Below are positions 9,846 through 20,610 of a stretch of DNA of 64,000 nt, piece after piece. Position 1 is the first letter of the stretch. Every line of letters begins with the position of its first letter. Source of the stretch: Lepidostoma basale (taxonomy: Eukaryota > Arthropoda > Insecta > Trichoptera > Lepidostomatidae); NCBI GenBank assembly GCA_022606425.2, contig JAHDVF020001050.1:310001-374000 (forward strand), in the 5' to 3' direction. A program made the translations under genes and the position numbers. The notes beneath the pieces are model-generated. The model saw only the letters and a list, made by a program, of their open reading frames with translations. It had not been told where the DNA came from and did not search any database.

Positions 9846-10252
9846 TCTAACTAAGTAACTAACTTATTAGCTAACCATCACGCCGTTTCCCTGAGGGGTA
9901 GGCAGAGAGAATAGACCGCCATTCCGTTCTGTCCTGACATACCTCTCTTGATTTCTCCACATTTATACATCGTAACATGCACGTTTCATGCCATGCTTTC
10001 CTTGGTCCTCCACGATTTCTCTTTCTATTCCCACTGATTGTATACATCATTTCAACCACTTTACTCTCGCCCATTCGTTCCATATGTCCAAACCATCTGA
10101 GGGGTCATTTTTTAATTTTACTCATGATGCAATTGCATCCTTATTTTGTCGCTCGGTTATCATATATCGTTTTCCCGCACATTCTTCTCAGTGATCTCAT
10201 TCCTACAGCATTTATCCTACTTTCATTCTTAATAGCCAGCCAATTTCAATAA
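9846..10252 (-). pseudogene. LINE-A fragment, divergent subfamily
   Basis: Minus strand: MERMGESKVVEMMYTISGNR, RGGPRKAWHETCMLRCINVE, RSILSAYPSGKRRDG. Lies tail-first against the 5' end of 9488-9845, separated only by a (GTTA)-like tail. Confidence 0.8.
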
Positions 10253-10269
10253 TAAAGCCGTTTCATCGT

Positions 10270-10560
10270 TGCTTTTCAGCTGAGTGGATTGGATAGCTTG
10301 CCTTCTCTATTTTGCTGGCAGACCAATCTAAGGTTCAAATCCCGCGTCCTACGTTATTTTCCTCTCACATATAAGCGACGGTTTCTAGCAATTCTTTGTC
10401 TATTGTGCTTTCTTATTTTCACTTTGGACCACTCTTAGAGGGTACTACTATTCTGCAAAATCCCACCCCGAACTCAATTTACAATGTAGTCCTGTCCTTG
10501 TAGTAATCAGCCTTAGTACTGCTTAGTCCTCGTGGACATTACTTTCTTAAAGATAAAAGG
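10270..10560 (+). mobile_element. Second SINE-like family (SINE-2)
   Basis: GGTTCAAATCCCGCG at 10332 is a good tRNA B box and GCTGAGTGGATTGG about 50 bp upstream resembles an A box. The body AGAGGGTACTACTATTCTGC recurs inverted at 9400. The boundaries are approximate and no tail repeat is obvious. Confidence 0.5.
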
Positions 10561-10588
10561 ACATCTGAGAATCCACCTCACAGATGGA

Positions 10589-10766
10589 GGAATCCGACTT
10601 TCGTAGCAGAATGGCAAGATTTATGATTGCCATACCTAAGATCCCGGGTTCGATTCCCAGCGAATGCAGTGTGATTGTCATATTGTCTTTGGTCTGGTGT
10701 ACAATTCGCGTGACAATTAAATGGCGATAGATTAGCTATCTATCACATGTCATGAGACCGACGTTA
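10589..10766 (+). mobile_element. tRNA-derived SINE
   Basis: Head TTCGTAGCAGAATGGCAAGA, B box GGGTTCGATTCCC, shared GTGTGATTGTCATATTGTC and ATGGCGATAGATTAGCTA. The 3' tail is missing; the copy runs into a family-1 palindromic element. Confidence 0.85.
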
Positions 10767-10769
10767 CCA

Positions 10770-11070
10770 CTCGTATTAATGATTTAATACAGAGTTTTGA
10801 AACAATAAATACGAATGAACACGTTTGTTTTCAAGAAGTTTTATTGCAATTTTTGATAATCGGTAACATTTGCCTTAGACTCGCGAACTATGTCATTGAT
10901 ATACAATAAATTATAATAAAATTTCTAGAAAACATATCTTCATATTCGTATCAATTATTTAATATGGAGTTTTATATAATTGTTTAAGAAACATTAAAAA
11001 TGAGTGAAAACGTCTATTTTCTAGAAGTTTTATTACAATTTTTGACAATTAGGTAACATTTGCCAAAGTA
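10770..11070. mobile_element. Family-1 palindromic element, degraded
   Basis: Three partial arms with TTTCTAGAAGTTTTATT and AATATGGAGTTTTA flanks. The hairpin-GAAAC part has decayed to GGTAACATTTGCC. Recognisable only from the arms. Confidence 0.6.
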
Positions 11071-11795
11071 ACGAACCATACATAATTATTTATAAAATAC
11101 ATCATTGTTAAAGAAATACAATATTAGAATACACCTTTGTAATATGAGAATTATTTTTGTGGCGAGGCATAGACTGTATTTAGCAGATTAATCATTGGTA
11201 TCACATTTGATCTTAAATCTGAGAAGCCTTCCTTCTAATGGAGTAACCGTGTTGTTTCTACCGGAGTAAAAATAGACACCTTAGCTGGAGTAAGTCTCTT
11301 ATTATAAGCTCCAACACATACATATATTCATATACGGCAGATAATAAATAGGTGTTTGGTATCAGAAGCAGTACTGTTCCTATATGAGTGGCGTTTTTAA
11401 ATGCGCGATTGCACTCTTGATGACATACGATTTACCACTACTCTTTCATTTGTAATTGTGGAGGGAGGTTTGGCCAACTTTGTGTCGTTTCCATTGGCGC
11501 CAAATGTGACTATTTTAAATAACGTAAATATTTCGTTCATATAAAGGTTATTCGTACCTGATAACTAATTCTCCGGTTTTCTCTAATTGTAATACTGTAG
11601 GAACAGTATTAATTATGGGTACCACATAAAGTAAGATTAGAACCCAAGATTAATTTATGTAAAATGAAGAGTATGTTTTTTTATAATATGTTTAAAGCCG
11701 CATTTATTTATTATGTCAGAGATATGTGTAATGAACATTCATTTGTAATATATTGTATTTATAAGATAATCAAACGATTTTTCTGATATCCTTTT
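11071..11795. other. Unassigned A+T-rich DNA
   Basis: Nothing recognised. Confidence 0.4.
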
Positions 11796-11797
11796 AT

Positions 11798-11880
11798 GGA
11801 AGTTCATTTTAAATAATTACCAGTCTATCGATGCCAGCGAGCCTAGCGAAATCGTGACGAAGTAAAGACAAAAGTAACTA
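11798..11880 (+). repeat. Family-5 element fragment
   Basis: CUAUCGA-U-GCCAGcgagcCUAGC-GAAAUC matches the hammerhead-like core of family 5 (42270-42490), with AAGTTCATTTTAAATAATTA upstream. Single arm. Confidence 0.55.
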
Positions 11881-12292
11881 ACTAGTTAAATAACCATCAC
11901 GCCGTTTCCCCGGAGGGGTAAGCAGAGATGATAGATTGACACATTGTTCTATCCTGATGTAACTCTCGCGCCTCTTCTACATTCAAACATCGTGACATGC
12001 ACGTTCTTCGATTGTTCCTATTTCGAACTTGACCGCCTTTCAGTAATTGATTAATTTGGTCATGCCATATCTTCCTCGACTTCTTTTTCCATTCACAATA
12101 CTTGTACATATCTTTTAAACCATTCTTCCTTCATCCATTCGTTTCATATGTCCAATCCATCTTAGTGACCCTTTCTTTATTTTATTTTTCACGCATTAAT
12201 CCGCCTTACATTCTTTTCTTACTTCACTATTGGATATTCTATCATACATTGTTTTCGAAACTCGTTTTATTTAATTATCGTATATTTATAGA
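11878..12292 (-). pseudogene. LINE-A 3' end, divergent
   Basis: Minus strand: RKIWHDQINQLLKGGQVRNR, RTCMSRCLNVEEARELHQDR, IISAYPSGETA-stop. Upstream it is frameshifted. (GTTA)-like tail at the left end. Confidence 0.85.
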
Positions 12293-12297
12293 TTTAT

Positions 12298-13062
12298 TCC
12301 ATTAAGATGGTTTGGATACATAGAAAGAACGAATCAAGAAAGAATGGTAAAAAAGTTTATATTAAAGATGTAAATGGAACTGGAAAAAGAGGAAGATCGA
12401 GGTAAACGTGGCACGTTCAAATATTGAATGTCGGCCACGTAAGGAGTCGGAGAAATCGAAGTGCGTGTATGACACGATATCAAATCAAATCGAATCAAAT
12501 CAGTTTATTTCATCAATAAACATTACAAAATAAAATTTGAAGGCATCTATTGAGAACAGATAAAACAATATATTGTAAATAGTATACTACCAGAAACGCA
12601 TGAGGGATGGTTCGACATTAGGAAGACAAGGTACTCTCCAGAATTAAGAGTATTTGTCTTCTGAACGTACTTTCACTAATATGAAAGACGTCGATCTCCG
12701 AAGAGACCGCGTTCAGCAGATTATTTGCTCTTCTCACCGGTGGCACCAGAGGCAGGTTGGTTCTAGCGGGCGATAGGTAAAACAATCTATGCTGTCGCTG
12801 TCGGAGATATCTATCAGGGACAAAAAGCCGAACACCCTCCAGCACGGGCGAGTTCTCGAAATATCCCCGAGTAATCTAAAGAAATGGGTTACGAGATGTC
12901 CATCTCTTCGAAGCTGCAGATAGTTGGTCCCACGCATTCCCAAAAGAAATTCGTTGAGGAATCGAGGGAAGTAGGTTAGGAAAGAAAAGTGTGGCACTCC
13001 ATTATTTCTGCCTACCCCTTCGTAGATATGGCGTGATGGTTAATCAGTTAATTAATTAGATT
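12298..13062 (+). pseudogene. LINE-A copy split by LINE-G
   Basis: LRWFG (12303) through RGRSR-KRGTFKY, then NVGHVRSRRNRSACMTR-like sequence stops at about 12476. It resumes at 12953 with EESREVG-ERKVWHSIIS and ends in a GTTAATCAGTTAATT tail. The interrupting DNA is an inverted LINE-G end; about 8 bp of LINE-A is lost at the join. Confidence 0.85.
12477..12952 (-). pseudogene. LINE-G 3' end inserted in LINE-A
   Basis: Minus strand: FPRFLNEFLLGMRGTNYLQL, FFRLLGDISRTRPCWRVFGF, then in another frame VPDRYLRQRQHRLFYLSPAR, TNLPLVPPVRRANNLLN. This is a Jockey/CR1-type ORF2 C-terminus. The element ends in a GATTTGATTT repeat, seen here as ATCAAATCAAATC at 12480. Confidence 0.85.
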
Positions 13063-13064
13063 TA

Positions 13065-13750
13065 TTCCATTTATTTTTTAATCTGGTGTTACCAGAAAAT
13101 AACGTAGAGTTGCTTAAACCTGTCGAAAATATATTATAAGTGGAAAATAACTAAATATATAGCACATTTGTAAAGTTTTATATTTATTGAGTGTTTTTTT
13201 TAGAGATTTGTACGTTAAATTTTATGATTTACACTAATCCATGTTGGTAAATACGACATTATGTGGAATAAATGATTATTTTATTATCATGTCATCGTTC
13301 ATGACTACCCATTAATGAATAAATAAGTAAATTCAGTGTCCCTACATTACCGGCGGTACTAAGAAAAACCATAATAATTTCCTTTCATCCTCCGGCTAGG
13401 CTTGTGAATGTTAAATGGCGGCAGCATCCCGCCGGGTATTAATTAATGCTCCCGGGAAGAGGACCAAACGCCTTTCAACTTAAATTTCTTCTCCTCTATT
13501 ACATCTAGCTATTCCATTTAGTAAACTTTTCGGTATCTTAAAAAAACATTAATTTTCAATTATGAAAGGTTTCGTTAGAGTTCATTTTGGGCATTTGGGC
13601 TTTAAAGATTACAATATGAATCGGAAAAAAGTGTTCGTTGGTTCAAAATTAGTATCAATTAAGAAAGTAGAAACAATAATTATCAAATAACAATCTTTTT
13701 CCTAATTAATATTTGTATGAAAACGTATTAATTAATGCTCAATAATAATT
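13065..13750. other. Unassigned DNA
   Basis: Mostly A+T-rich; 13345-13480 is a milder-composition patch (ACCGGCGGTACT, GCGGCAGCATCCCGCCGGG) that matches nothing else here. Confidence 0.4.
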
Positions 13751-13754
13751 TACG

Positions 13755-13965
13755 GAGTTGAGGTAGATCGAGGAAAACATGACTTGACCAAATTAATTAA
13801 ATTTTAAGGGTTGGTCATGTCAGAAGCCGGAAGAATCGACATGCGTGTATGACTCGCTGTATGAATGTGGAAAAACTAGAGAGGTATGTCAGGATAGAGT
13901 ATTGTGGTGGTCCATTCTCTCTGCCTACCCCTACGGGGAAACGGCGTGATGGTTTGTTGTTGTTG
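13755..13965 (+). pseudogene. LINE-A 3' end, (GTT)n-tail subfamily
   Basis: Plus strand: G-GRSRKT-LDQIN, RNRRIDMRVYDSL-like, then MNVEK, QDR-VWWSILSAYPYGETA. Ends in TGTTGTTGTTG rather than GTTA repeats, like 61885-62175. Confidence 0.8.
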
Positions 13966-14190
13966 TATAAGAAGTCTGTTTTCCAAAATATGTATTTATT
14001 TAATAGAAAAGCGTGTTTCGCCTTGCAAAGGTCGTCCTTTGTAAGGCTTTTAAATATGCCTTAGCAAGGCGAAATATGTCATTCCCCTAAAATATAATAA
14101 AAACTTAAAAAAACACGTTGTCATAAATGTTAATCACGAGTACATTATATGGAGTTTTACAAAATTTTTCATGAAACAATATATAACATG
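13966..14190. mobile_element. Family-1 palindromic element, degraded
   Basis: Left arm GTGTTTCGCCTTGCAAAGG; right arm (plus) AUGCCUUagcAAGGC-GAAAUAUGUC with the CAUUCCC continuation. The hairpin has a perfect 5-bp stem, but the CUGANGA-like heptamer is eroded. Confidence 0.65.
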
Positions 14191-14565
14191 TTTTTTCATA
14201 AGATTAAATCTTCGCAAGTGTTGAGTTATTGTATTAATTTAGAATCTTTACGAATTACTTTAAAATATATATCTGGAACATTCTACCAATTGCAACTTTA
14301 TCTTAGATGCGCATGCTCTAATGAATTAACCCAGTAAGATATCGTCTCGTGGTCATAGATACCGTGCCCAGCTATATCGGGACATTGACTTTTTATTGCA
14401 CTATTAGGCATTTTCAATCCTTTCTTTATTTTTTCGCATTTATTTGAGTCTAACGTCTAGTCTCGTCTAATTATAAAAGGCTTTATTGATTAATCTATAC
14501 GTGCTCGTGACAGCTATTGTAATGACAACACTGAATATATTTAACTAAGAATAATCATAGGCTCA
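14191..14565. other. Unassigned A+T-rich DNA
   Basis: Nothing recognised. Confidence 0.35.
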
Positions 14566-14567
14566 TT

Positions 14568-14775
14568 AAGATGGTTAGGACGCAAGGACAACAAAGAAAA
14601 CGGCCAAGACAGAGAAAAACGTGACATGATCAAATCAATCAAATATTAAATGTCGGTCACGCGAGGAGTCGAAGAAATTACGATGTTGAGGATAAGAGGA
14701 GTATATCTAGAAAGAACAGTGTGGCGGTCCATTATTTCTGCTTACTCCTTCGGGGAGACGTCATTATTGTTGATA
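14568..14775 (+). pseudogene. LINE-A 3' end, internally deleted
   Basis: Plus strand SLRWLGRKDN, then the RPRQRKT-HDQINQILNVGHARSR stretch and EDKRSISRKNSVAVHYFCL-type end; the GGGGAGACG end is followed by TCATTATTGTTG. Confidence 0.75.
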
Positions 14776-14779
14776 AGAT

Positions 14780-14930
14780 TGTTAGTTAAACTCCATATTA
14801 AATCATGAATACAAATGAAAATATCTGTTTTCTAGAAGTTTTATTATACGAGTAGTTTATGGGAATGAAATGTATCGCTTTGCTAAAGCATTATCAAATG
14901 TCCTACAATGTTTTAAAAACATGTATTAAT
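14780..14930 (-). mobile_element. Family-1 element, single arm
   Basis: The minus strand reads UUGAUAA-U-GCUUUagcAAAGC-GAUACAUUUC: a clean 5-bp hairpin and the U3/A8 core variant (heptamer complement at 14891-14897). GAAAC has changed to GAUAC. Outer sequence TTTTCTAGAAGTTTTATTAT is typical of the family. Confidence 0.7.
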
Positions 14931-15190
14931 AAACAACAACACCAACAAACCATCCATTATTATTTCTCCATCCATGCGCTCTATATGTCCGAACCAACGT
15001 AGCGATCCTTTCATAATTTTGTTCATAATACCTTCTTCCACTCCACATTCCTTTCTTATATCACCATTTGAGATTCTGTCGTATATCGTTCTACCACACA
15101 TACGTCTTAGAGGCCTCATCTCTATCGTATTTATTCTGCTCTCATCTTTCTTCTGCCAGTTCCATGCTTCGTTTCCATACATTAGGAAAT
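14931..15190 (-). pseudogene. LINE-A fragment, (GTT)n-tail subfamily
   Basis: Minus strand: MYGNEAWNWQKKDESRINTI, RPLRRMCGRTIYDRISNGDI, NKIMKGSLRWFGHIERMDGE, then a deletion joins directly to the GATGGTTTGTTGGTGTTGTTG tail. About 80 codons readable without a stop. Confidence 0.88.
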
Positions 15191-15534
15191 ATTTAAAATG
15201 ATATTATATAATGATTGAACAAAACAATGAGAGCTAAGATCATGTTAAGACCCACCCCCACCCCCTACCCCGTCTAGGGAACGGTCGCTACCCGTCCTGG
15301 GAGCGGAGGCCTGCCACTCTCCCAAAGCCCTCATCCATCTCCCCTGCATTCTAAATGGACCAAATCTCTCCGGTCTAATTTAATTTGAAATAAATTACAA
15401 AGTACATACGAAATCTTAACGCGAACTAACCTTGTTTTTTTTTAGAAATAATCATTTTATCGATAAATTATAACAGTTTCGATTCTAAACATAGAAAATA
15501 AATATAAATCTTTATAATATAATATAAAGCTGGT
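15191..15534. other. Unassigned DNA with a C-rich patch
   Basis: 15245-15360 is C-rich (CCCACCCCCACCCCCTACCCC) and not repeated elsewhere; the rest is A+T-rich. Confidence 0.4.
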
Positions 15535-16018
15535 ACGATAATCTTAACTTGAAACTCCGACAAAGAATGATTAAATGTTATATATGGTCTGTTCTACTAT
15601 ATGGCTGCGAAACCTGAACTCTGAAGGTGAATGTAATGAACCGGTTGGAGATGTGGATATACCGCAGAATGCTCCGTATACAGTGGACCGATAGGGTCAG
15701 TAATGCAGACGTACTGCAGAGAGCCAGAGCCAATAAAGGGCTGTTGTCAAGTGTGAAAATTAGAAAGGTCTCGTATTTGGATCATGTGCTAAGGAGAGAA
15801 AAATACCACCTCTTTCGACTGATATTAATGAGTAAAGTGGAGGGACGTCGAGGAGTTGGTAGAAGGCAGCTGTCCTGGCTGCAGAACATCAAAGAGTAGA
15901 CAGGAATAACAAGATTACAGAACCTGTTTCAAGTGGCGCAGGATAGAGATGCCTTTGCTGTAGTGATCGCCAACGTTGGGGGGACCTGACACGGCACCGA
16001 AAGAAGAAGAATACAAAG
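15535..16018 (+). pseudogene. LINE-E 3' end
   Basis: Plus strand: SVLLYGCET-TLKVNVMNRLE, WIYRRMLRIQWTDRVSNADV, LLSSVKIRKVSYLDHVLRRE, GRRGVGRRQLSWLQNIKE, stop, then TGITRLQNLFQVAQDRDAFA and a 3' end GGACCTGACACGGCACCGAAAG with an AAGAAGAA tail. It is the best LINE-E copy here; one stop and small indels inactivate it. The first frame is an apparent 90-codon ORF. Confidence 0.9.
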
Positions 16019-16494
16019 CTCGTGAACCACCACCAGAAGATGACAGCGAGCCGCCGAAACCGGTCGATACTCGAAGAACAAATATGATAAAACTAAATAA
16101 ATATGTATCATTAATAAATTGTTTTACTTTTCATTATTTACTACAAATTTTCATCGAGAAATTATAAAATCATTAATATATTTAGGTCAGATTATATTTT
16201 AAATTCCATTAATCAAAAAGTTCTTATAATTACCAAATAATGTTGTACTTGTGGTATTTCCTGACATTGTCACATATTTATTAAAACCGTTTATTTCGTC
16301 CAGTTTCACTTATAAGATGAGATAAAGGAGATTTTTTTGTCATTTGGTGTCATTATCGGGATGATAATAATATTCGCCGTTTACGTAAGTTAACGAAGCT
16401 TTATATATATGTTATTACGAAAGCTTTTAATTCATTTTTAATGAACTGAAAACATCCGTCGACTAGATTATTGAAATACTTAGTAATATCTACT
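16019..16494. other. Unassigned A+T-rich DNA
   Basis: Nothing recognised. Confidence 0.4.
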
Positions 16495-16790
16495 TTCTAC
16501 CTGGTGCATTGCTGGCAATACCCTTGGTGACAGAATACGAAACACGGATATTCGAAGGTAATGGAGAGTCGAGGATATCGTAAGTTAGAGACGGCAGAGA
16601 AGAAGGTTCTGAAATAAACACGTGACCAGAATGGCAGATTCGAGGGCCGTAAGAGCAGCAAATGATGGCTTACCTTAAAGTTGCAGGCCTCGTGGATTAC
16701 TTCCAAAGAGATGGAATTACAGCTCAAGAAAGAACGTGACGCAGGAAACAACAGGTCCAAAGGCCAAACCCTAGAATAAAAAGAAGAAGA
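16495..16790 (+). pseudogene. LINE-F-like 3' end, degraded
   Basis: Plus-strand text resembles RNTDIR, VEDIVS-RRQRRRF, VTRMADSR-VRAANDGLP, then PKRWN and an AAAAAGAAGAAG tail. Several frameshifts. Same clade as 42555-42755. Confidence 0.6.
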
Positions 16791-17384
16791 AAATGTTTAT
16801 TTCTAGTAAAACTATTGTATCTTGCACAATATTATTTAGTACCTACTAAGTAAGATATTATAAAATAAGTTCATTTGAAATAAAAACGTTTATAATCTAT
16901 GAGCAGTAAAATTTTGTATTATTCTTGGCTTAAAACAATGAAAGGAAATCAATAGTAAGAAGAAAAAAAAAAACAGATTTGTTTACTACCATGGAGCTTT
17001 TGTAAGCGAAAATTAAACTTTATTTCAATGTAGGTTTTTGGTGAGTATTTCTTTGATTACGAATAATTCGTTTCGATTCTACGATACAAGGGAATGCATG
17101 GAGCCTTGCTTCATTGATTACTACGCTTTGCTGCCGAGACTGAAAGGAAATACACTTCCTTTACATCAAACACCTTATGCACCCTTCATAGGGTAGTGCA
17201 ACTGAACTATTTGTTTTCTGTTGGACGTTTGCTGTTATTTAAAAAAAATTCTCTTTACATTATAAATTCTAATTACATTCAGTGAAGATACATGGTGTTT
17301 CAAAGTTCGGAAAATGTATATTTTGATAAGATACTGGGAGAGTTAAATTGTGAAGGACAAATACCGAATTCTGAAACCAGACGC
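16791..17384. other. Unassigned A+T-rich DNA
   Basis: Nothing recognised. Confidence 0.4.
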
Positions 17385-17618
17385 CGGAAAAGGTTGTTGA
17401 AGTGATGGATCATATTGCCAAACATGAAAAGGACAGATGGATACCCAGAGTCTTGATGTGGAGACGATGGGAAGGAAAAGAGGCATCGATCGACCCCCAA
17501 AAATGGGCTGATGACCTACATGTAATTACAGTCGGTAGAATAAAATGGAGACTATTTGAACAGATCTACATTCAGTAGTGGATAGATGGTTAGGGAGAAG
17601 AAGAGATAGGGATTGATC
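17385..17618 (+). pseudogene. LINE-B 3' end fragment
   Basis: Plus strand: HIAKHEKDRWIPRVLMWRRW, PQKWADDLHVITVGRIKW, then EQIYIQ-stop-WIDG followed by AGGGAGAAGAAGAG. Parallels the RWAPRVLGWRPW, KRWADDIVPVAGSRW and EEAYIQQWRDG end of 29692-30505. Confidence 0.8.
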
Positions 17619-17639
17619 TTCTCTCTTGAATGATAAAAG

Positions 17640-17885
17640 GTAGTTTAAACATATTTAAATAGTCCATTGTTTTGGCCGAAACACATTTTAAACTGTTAAA
17701 ATAAATAACTTTGTTTTTTGTATCACAATTGTACTTTCTTTTACGCGACAGCTGTTTCATCAACCTGATGATTTTCATCAATCCAATTGTAACACAGACA
17801 GCTGTCGCGTAAAATAAAATACAATTGTGATACAAAAAAAACAAAGTTATTTAATTTAACAGTTTAAAAATATTTTGTATAATTT
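17640..17885. mobile_element. Family-3 palindromic element
   Basis: Inverted arms of about 100 bp (AACTTTGTTTTTTGTATCAC left, its complement right) centred near 17788. On the minus strand the left arm reads UUGAUGA-AA-AUCAucagguUGAU-GAAACAGCUGUC-GCG, a hammerhead-like layout with C3 replaced by U. The right arm keeps only ACAGCTGTCGCG. Confidence 0.75.
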
Positions 17886-18299
17886 ATAATGTTATTTAGG
17901 TTTACAAAGTGACATTAAATATAATATAATATTATCGTCTGTTCTCTCATTATGAGATTTAATATTAATATTTAATTTATTGTTGTTTAAACAGTGCTGT
18001 AAGACTTCATTATTAAATTATTTATATGAATAAAAACATCTGTTTTCTCGAATTCCTTTTGTGGAGATTTCTAATTGAATTAGTGATAGCTGCGTTTCAG
18101 CAACGAATTATTATTTTTTTAAAAGCTTATACATTTCTTTATTTTAAAATATTGCTATTATTTATATATTTATACTTATACATATTGTGGTGTAAGAATT
18201 CAATAAGGATGATGATTTTCTTGAAAAAGTGAGTAAAATATTTTTTTAATAATTAATATAACCCAAAAGATAGCGAGACAGTTAGAAATCTATAATAAC
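17886..18299. other. Unassigned A+T-rich DNA
   Basis: 18025-18060 contains a short family-1 arm (AAAACATCTGTTTTCTCGAA); otherwise nothing recognised. Confidence 0.35.
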
Positions 18300-18366
18300 A
18301 TACATCCCAGGAAGAAGCCCCGAGAAATAACAAGACACAGTCCTAAATAAAGCAGACGTAGAAGAG
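18300..18366 (+). pseudogene. LINE-F extreme 3' end
   Basis: Matches the last about 65 bp of 62545-63185: CATCCCAGGAA, GAGAAATAACA, GACACAGTCCTAAATAAAGC and a GA-rich tail. Confidence 0.7.
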
Positions 18367-18500
18367 GTCGGTTTTCTGGAAATTTTATTTTATTTTACAG
18401 GAATGACAAATACCTTGCTGAAGCATTATCCGATGATGCCAAAATGGCAAAACAGCTTTCGTGACGATTTCACAGAAGTTAAAATAACGGATAGTGTTAT
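18367..18500. mobile_element. Family-1 element, single arm
   Basis: GTCGGTTTTCTGGAAATTTT, AGGAATGACAAATACC and GCTGAAGCATTATCCGA: a degraded arm whose minus strand carries GGAUAAUGCUUcagcAAGGU. Confidence 0.55.
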
Positions 18501-18842
18501 TACAACAGTGTCTCAAATTAATTAATTAATAATACATATTTTTAAAGTTGAATTACACTTTAATGTAGAATGTTACTCCACTGCAAGAGACATTTAATAT
18601 CTCCGTTCTTAATAATAGAGAGGCCTTGTGTTGTATTTTTGGATTGAAATTTCTTTAATGAGTAGGATATCATTATCCACGCTCCATTTGTCTCCTCTCA
18701 TCGAATCTCTTTCAACTTCTCTTCTCCTTCGGTTATTACGAGTGCTCCATCTTTTTGGACAACCAATGTACACCACGGGAGCCGCGTCAACGTTTTGAAG
18801 GCCGCGGGATGGTACCGTACACAAAATACAGTTGTACAAATT
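18501..18842. other. Unassigned DNA
   Basis: 18600-18840 has LINE-like composition on the minus strand but no diagnostic motif. Confidence 0.3.
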
Positions 18843-18968
18843 GATTAATAATTTTAGATAAACTTAAGGCGTTAACACTTTATTGTTAACAGGGAATTCC
18901 ATAATGACGATTTTTTTTTATGAAAAGTGGAAAAACAGTGTTTTTATTCATAAAAAAATCGTGATTAA
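18843..18968. repeat. Outer part of a family-2 element
   Basis: TAAACTTAAGGCGTTAACAC, GGAATTCCATAATGACGATT and GGAAAAACAGTGTTTTTATT match the distal flank seen at 4139, 47950 and 61840. Confidence 0.6.
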
Positions 18969-19039
18969 TAATTATTAAATTTACAATTTATATTTGAAGT
19001 AAAAAGTTTCGGCATTTCGAGGGCATTATCAAATCATTT

Positions 19040-19490
19040 CAAATGAGTCTTCTTTTTGTCCTATCATACCTCCGTGGTGCATAGGGCCTCGAGGAACCTT
19101 CTCCACCCGACTCTATCGCATGCCTGATGCCTAACATCATCCCAAGTGAGGCCTGCTGCCTTAACCTCTTCCTGCAGGGCTCTTCTCCAGGTGGCTCTAG
19201 GTCTGAATCGCTTTCTCTTTTCCCCCATAGGGGACCAGTCTTGTGCGTCCTGAGCGATGTAGGCTGGGTTTCGTCTCAGAGTATGACCTATCTACTGCCA
19301 TTTGCGTCTAGTGACTTGTTCTTTAATTGGCTTTTCGCCTGCCATGGTCCAGAGAACGGCATTTGACACTGTTTGGGGCCAATAGATTTTGAATATTGAG
19401 CGAAGGCACCTATTTAAAAACACCTGGAGTTTACCAATAACGTCCGCGGTAGATTTCCAAGTCTCACATCCATAGGCTTCAAATGAGTAA
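19040..19490 (-). pseudogene. LINE-D 3' end
   Basis: Minus strand: YSFEAYGCETWKSTADVIGK, VFLNRCLRSIFKIYWPQTVS, LWTMAGEKPIKEQVTRRKWQ, then frameshifted text including RPRATWRRAL and the GPRGPMHHGG-type end. It belongs to the RTE-like group in which Y-G-E-TW is followed by FLNRCLR and I-WP--SN. Only copy in the window. Confidence 0.85.
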
Positions 19491-19499
19491 TGCATGTAA

Positions 19500-19775
19500 A
19501 ATGTAATCCTATTAAACTTTTATGGTTTGGACATATGGAACAAATGAATAAGAGAAGAATGGTTAAAATATTGTATAAAAGCAGTGTACGGTAGAACAAA
19601 AGGCCCCGGAAGACCAAGGAAAACATTGCATGACCAAATTTATCAAATACAAAAAGGCGGACACATTATAAGTTGGAAAAATCGACGAGCGTGCATGTTA
19701 CGATATAAGAATGTAGAATGCGGTTCTTCCTCTCTCTCCACCCCTCCGGTGAAATGGCGTTATGGTTAGGGAGTT
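19500..19775 (+). pseudogene. LINE-A 3' end
   Basis: LLWFGHMEQMNKRRMVKILYK, then RTKGPGRPRKTLHDQIYQIQ, KNRRACMLRYKNVE, end SLSTPPVKWR and ATGGTTAGGGAG. One frameshift between the halves. Confidence 0.85.
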
Positions 19776-19970
19776 ATAATTGAAAAATACTTCCTTTAAA
19801 ATAATGCAAAATTGCAATACTTTTTGTATATTTCATCTCAAATTGTAAAGAACAAAATAAAGGTTAGAAACTACGATATTTTCATAAAAACTGAAATATT
19901 GTACACATTAAAATGCTCACAGTAAAAGGAAAGCTCGTATGTAATAATCGACGATTTTTTTTTCTTTAAA

Positions 19971-20208
19971 ATATTATTATTATTATTTTGTTGAATCGCA
20001 CTTTGCAGCATGACAGCATGAGCCAAATCCATGTAATTTCATAGTGATTCTCGTGACATGTGATAGATAGCTAATCTATCGCCATTTTATTGCCGCGTGA
20101 ATTCTACACCAGATCTAAGACAGTGTGACAATCACACTGCCCTCGCTGGGAATCGAACTCGGAACCTTCGGGATCGCAGTGAATGCACTTACTACTCGGC
20201 CTTAGTGA
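19971..20208 (-). mobile_element. tRNA-derived SINE, AAT-tail type
   Basis: Minus strand: GGCCGAGTAGTAAGTGCATT (A box region), GAGTTCGATTCCC (B box), GTGTGATTGTCACACTGTC, ATGGCGATAGATTAGC, GGATTTGGCTCATGCTGTCA and tail CAACAAAATAATAATAATAA. Nearly full length. Confidence 0.92.
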
Positions 20209-20284
20209 AGAATATTTTTTCTTTTGCAGTTATCGTAATGTATTAGGGTTTATGAAGATCTTATTTAAAAAATAGTATTCATTA

Positions 20285-20610
20285 TTAGAATAATTATTCA
20301 ACACTCTTGAAACTCGAATGACCTTTCTAGGAAAGCATTTTTATAACTATTATCCGGAGGTATTTACAATCCAGGAATACTGAGAGAGCTAAATGCATAC
20401 GTTCCCCATAGCTATAGCAGAGCAAGGGGGCATATACAATATTGTTTTATGTCCCAAATTGCCGCGCTGAGGTCCTTCAAAGTTCTCTTGTATTGAAAGC
20501 GATTCGTCTTTTAAATGAGGTTGCAAAAAATAGACCTCTTTGGATACAATTATAGCGAATTCGTAAATACCCTTACGATAAAGGCAGCAAGCAAACGGTA
20601 TTCTAATTCA
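20285..20610 (+). pseudogene. LINE-J 3' end fragment
   Basis: Plus strand parallels 22670-22970: TLETRMTFLGKHF, SRARGHIQYCFMSQIAALRS, then FKVLLYSK and the RPLWIQL-RIRKYP end, in several frames. 5'- and 3'-truncated. Confidence 0.75.

Noticed and set aside
18600..18840. A possible gene exon on the minus strand
   Set aside because: The 76-codon frame has no splice-site context or motif and the area reads like decayed LINE sequence.
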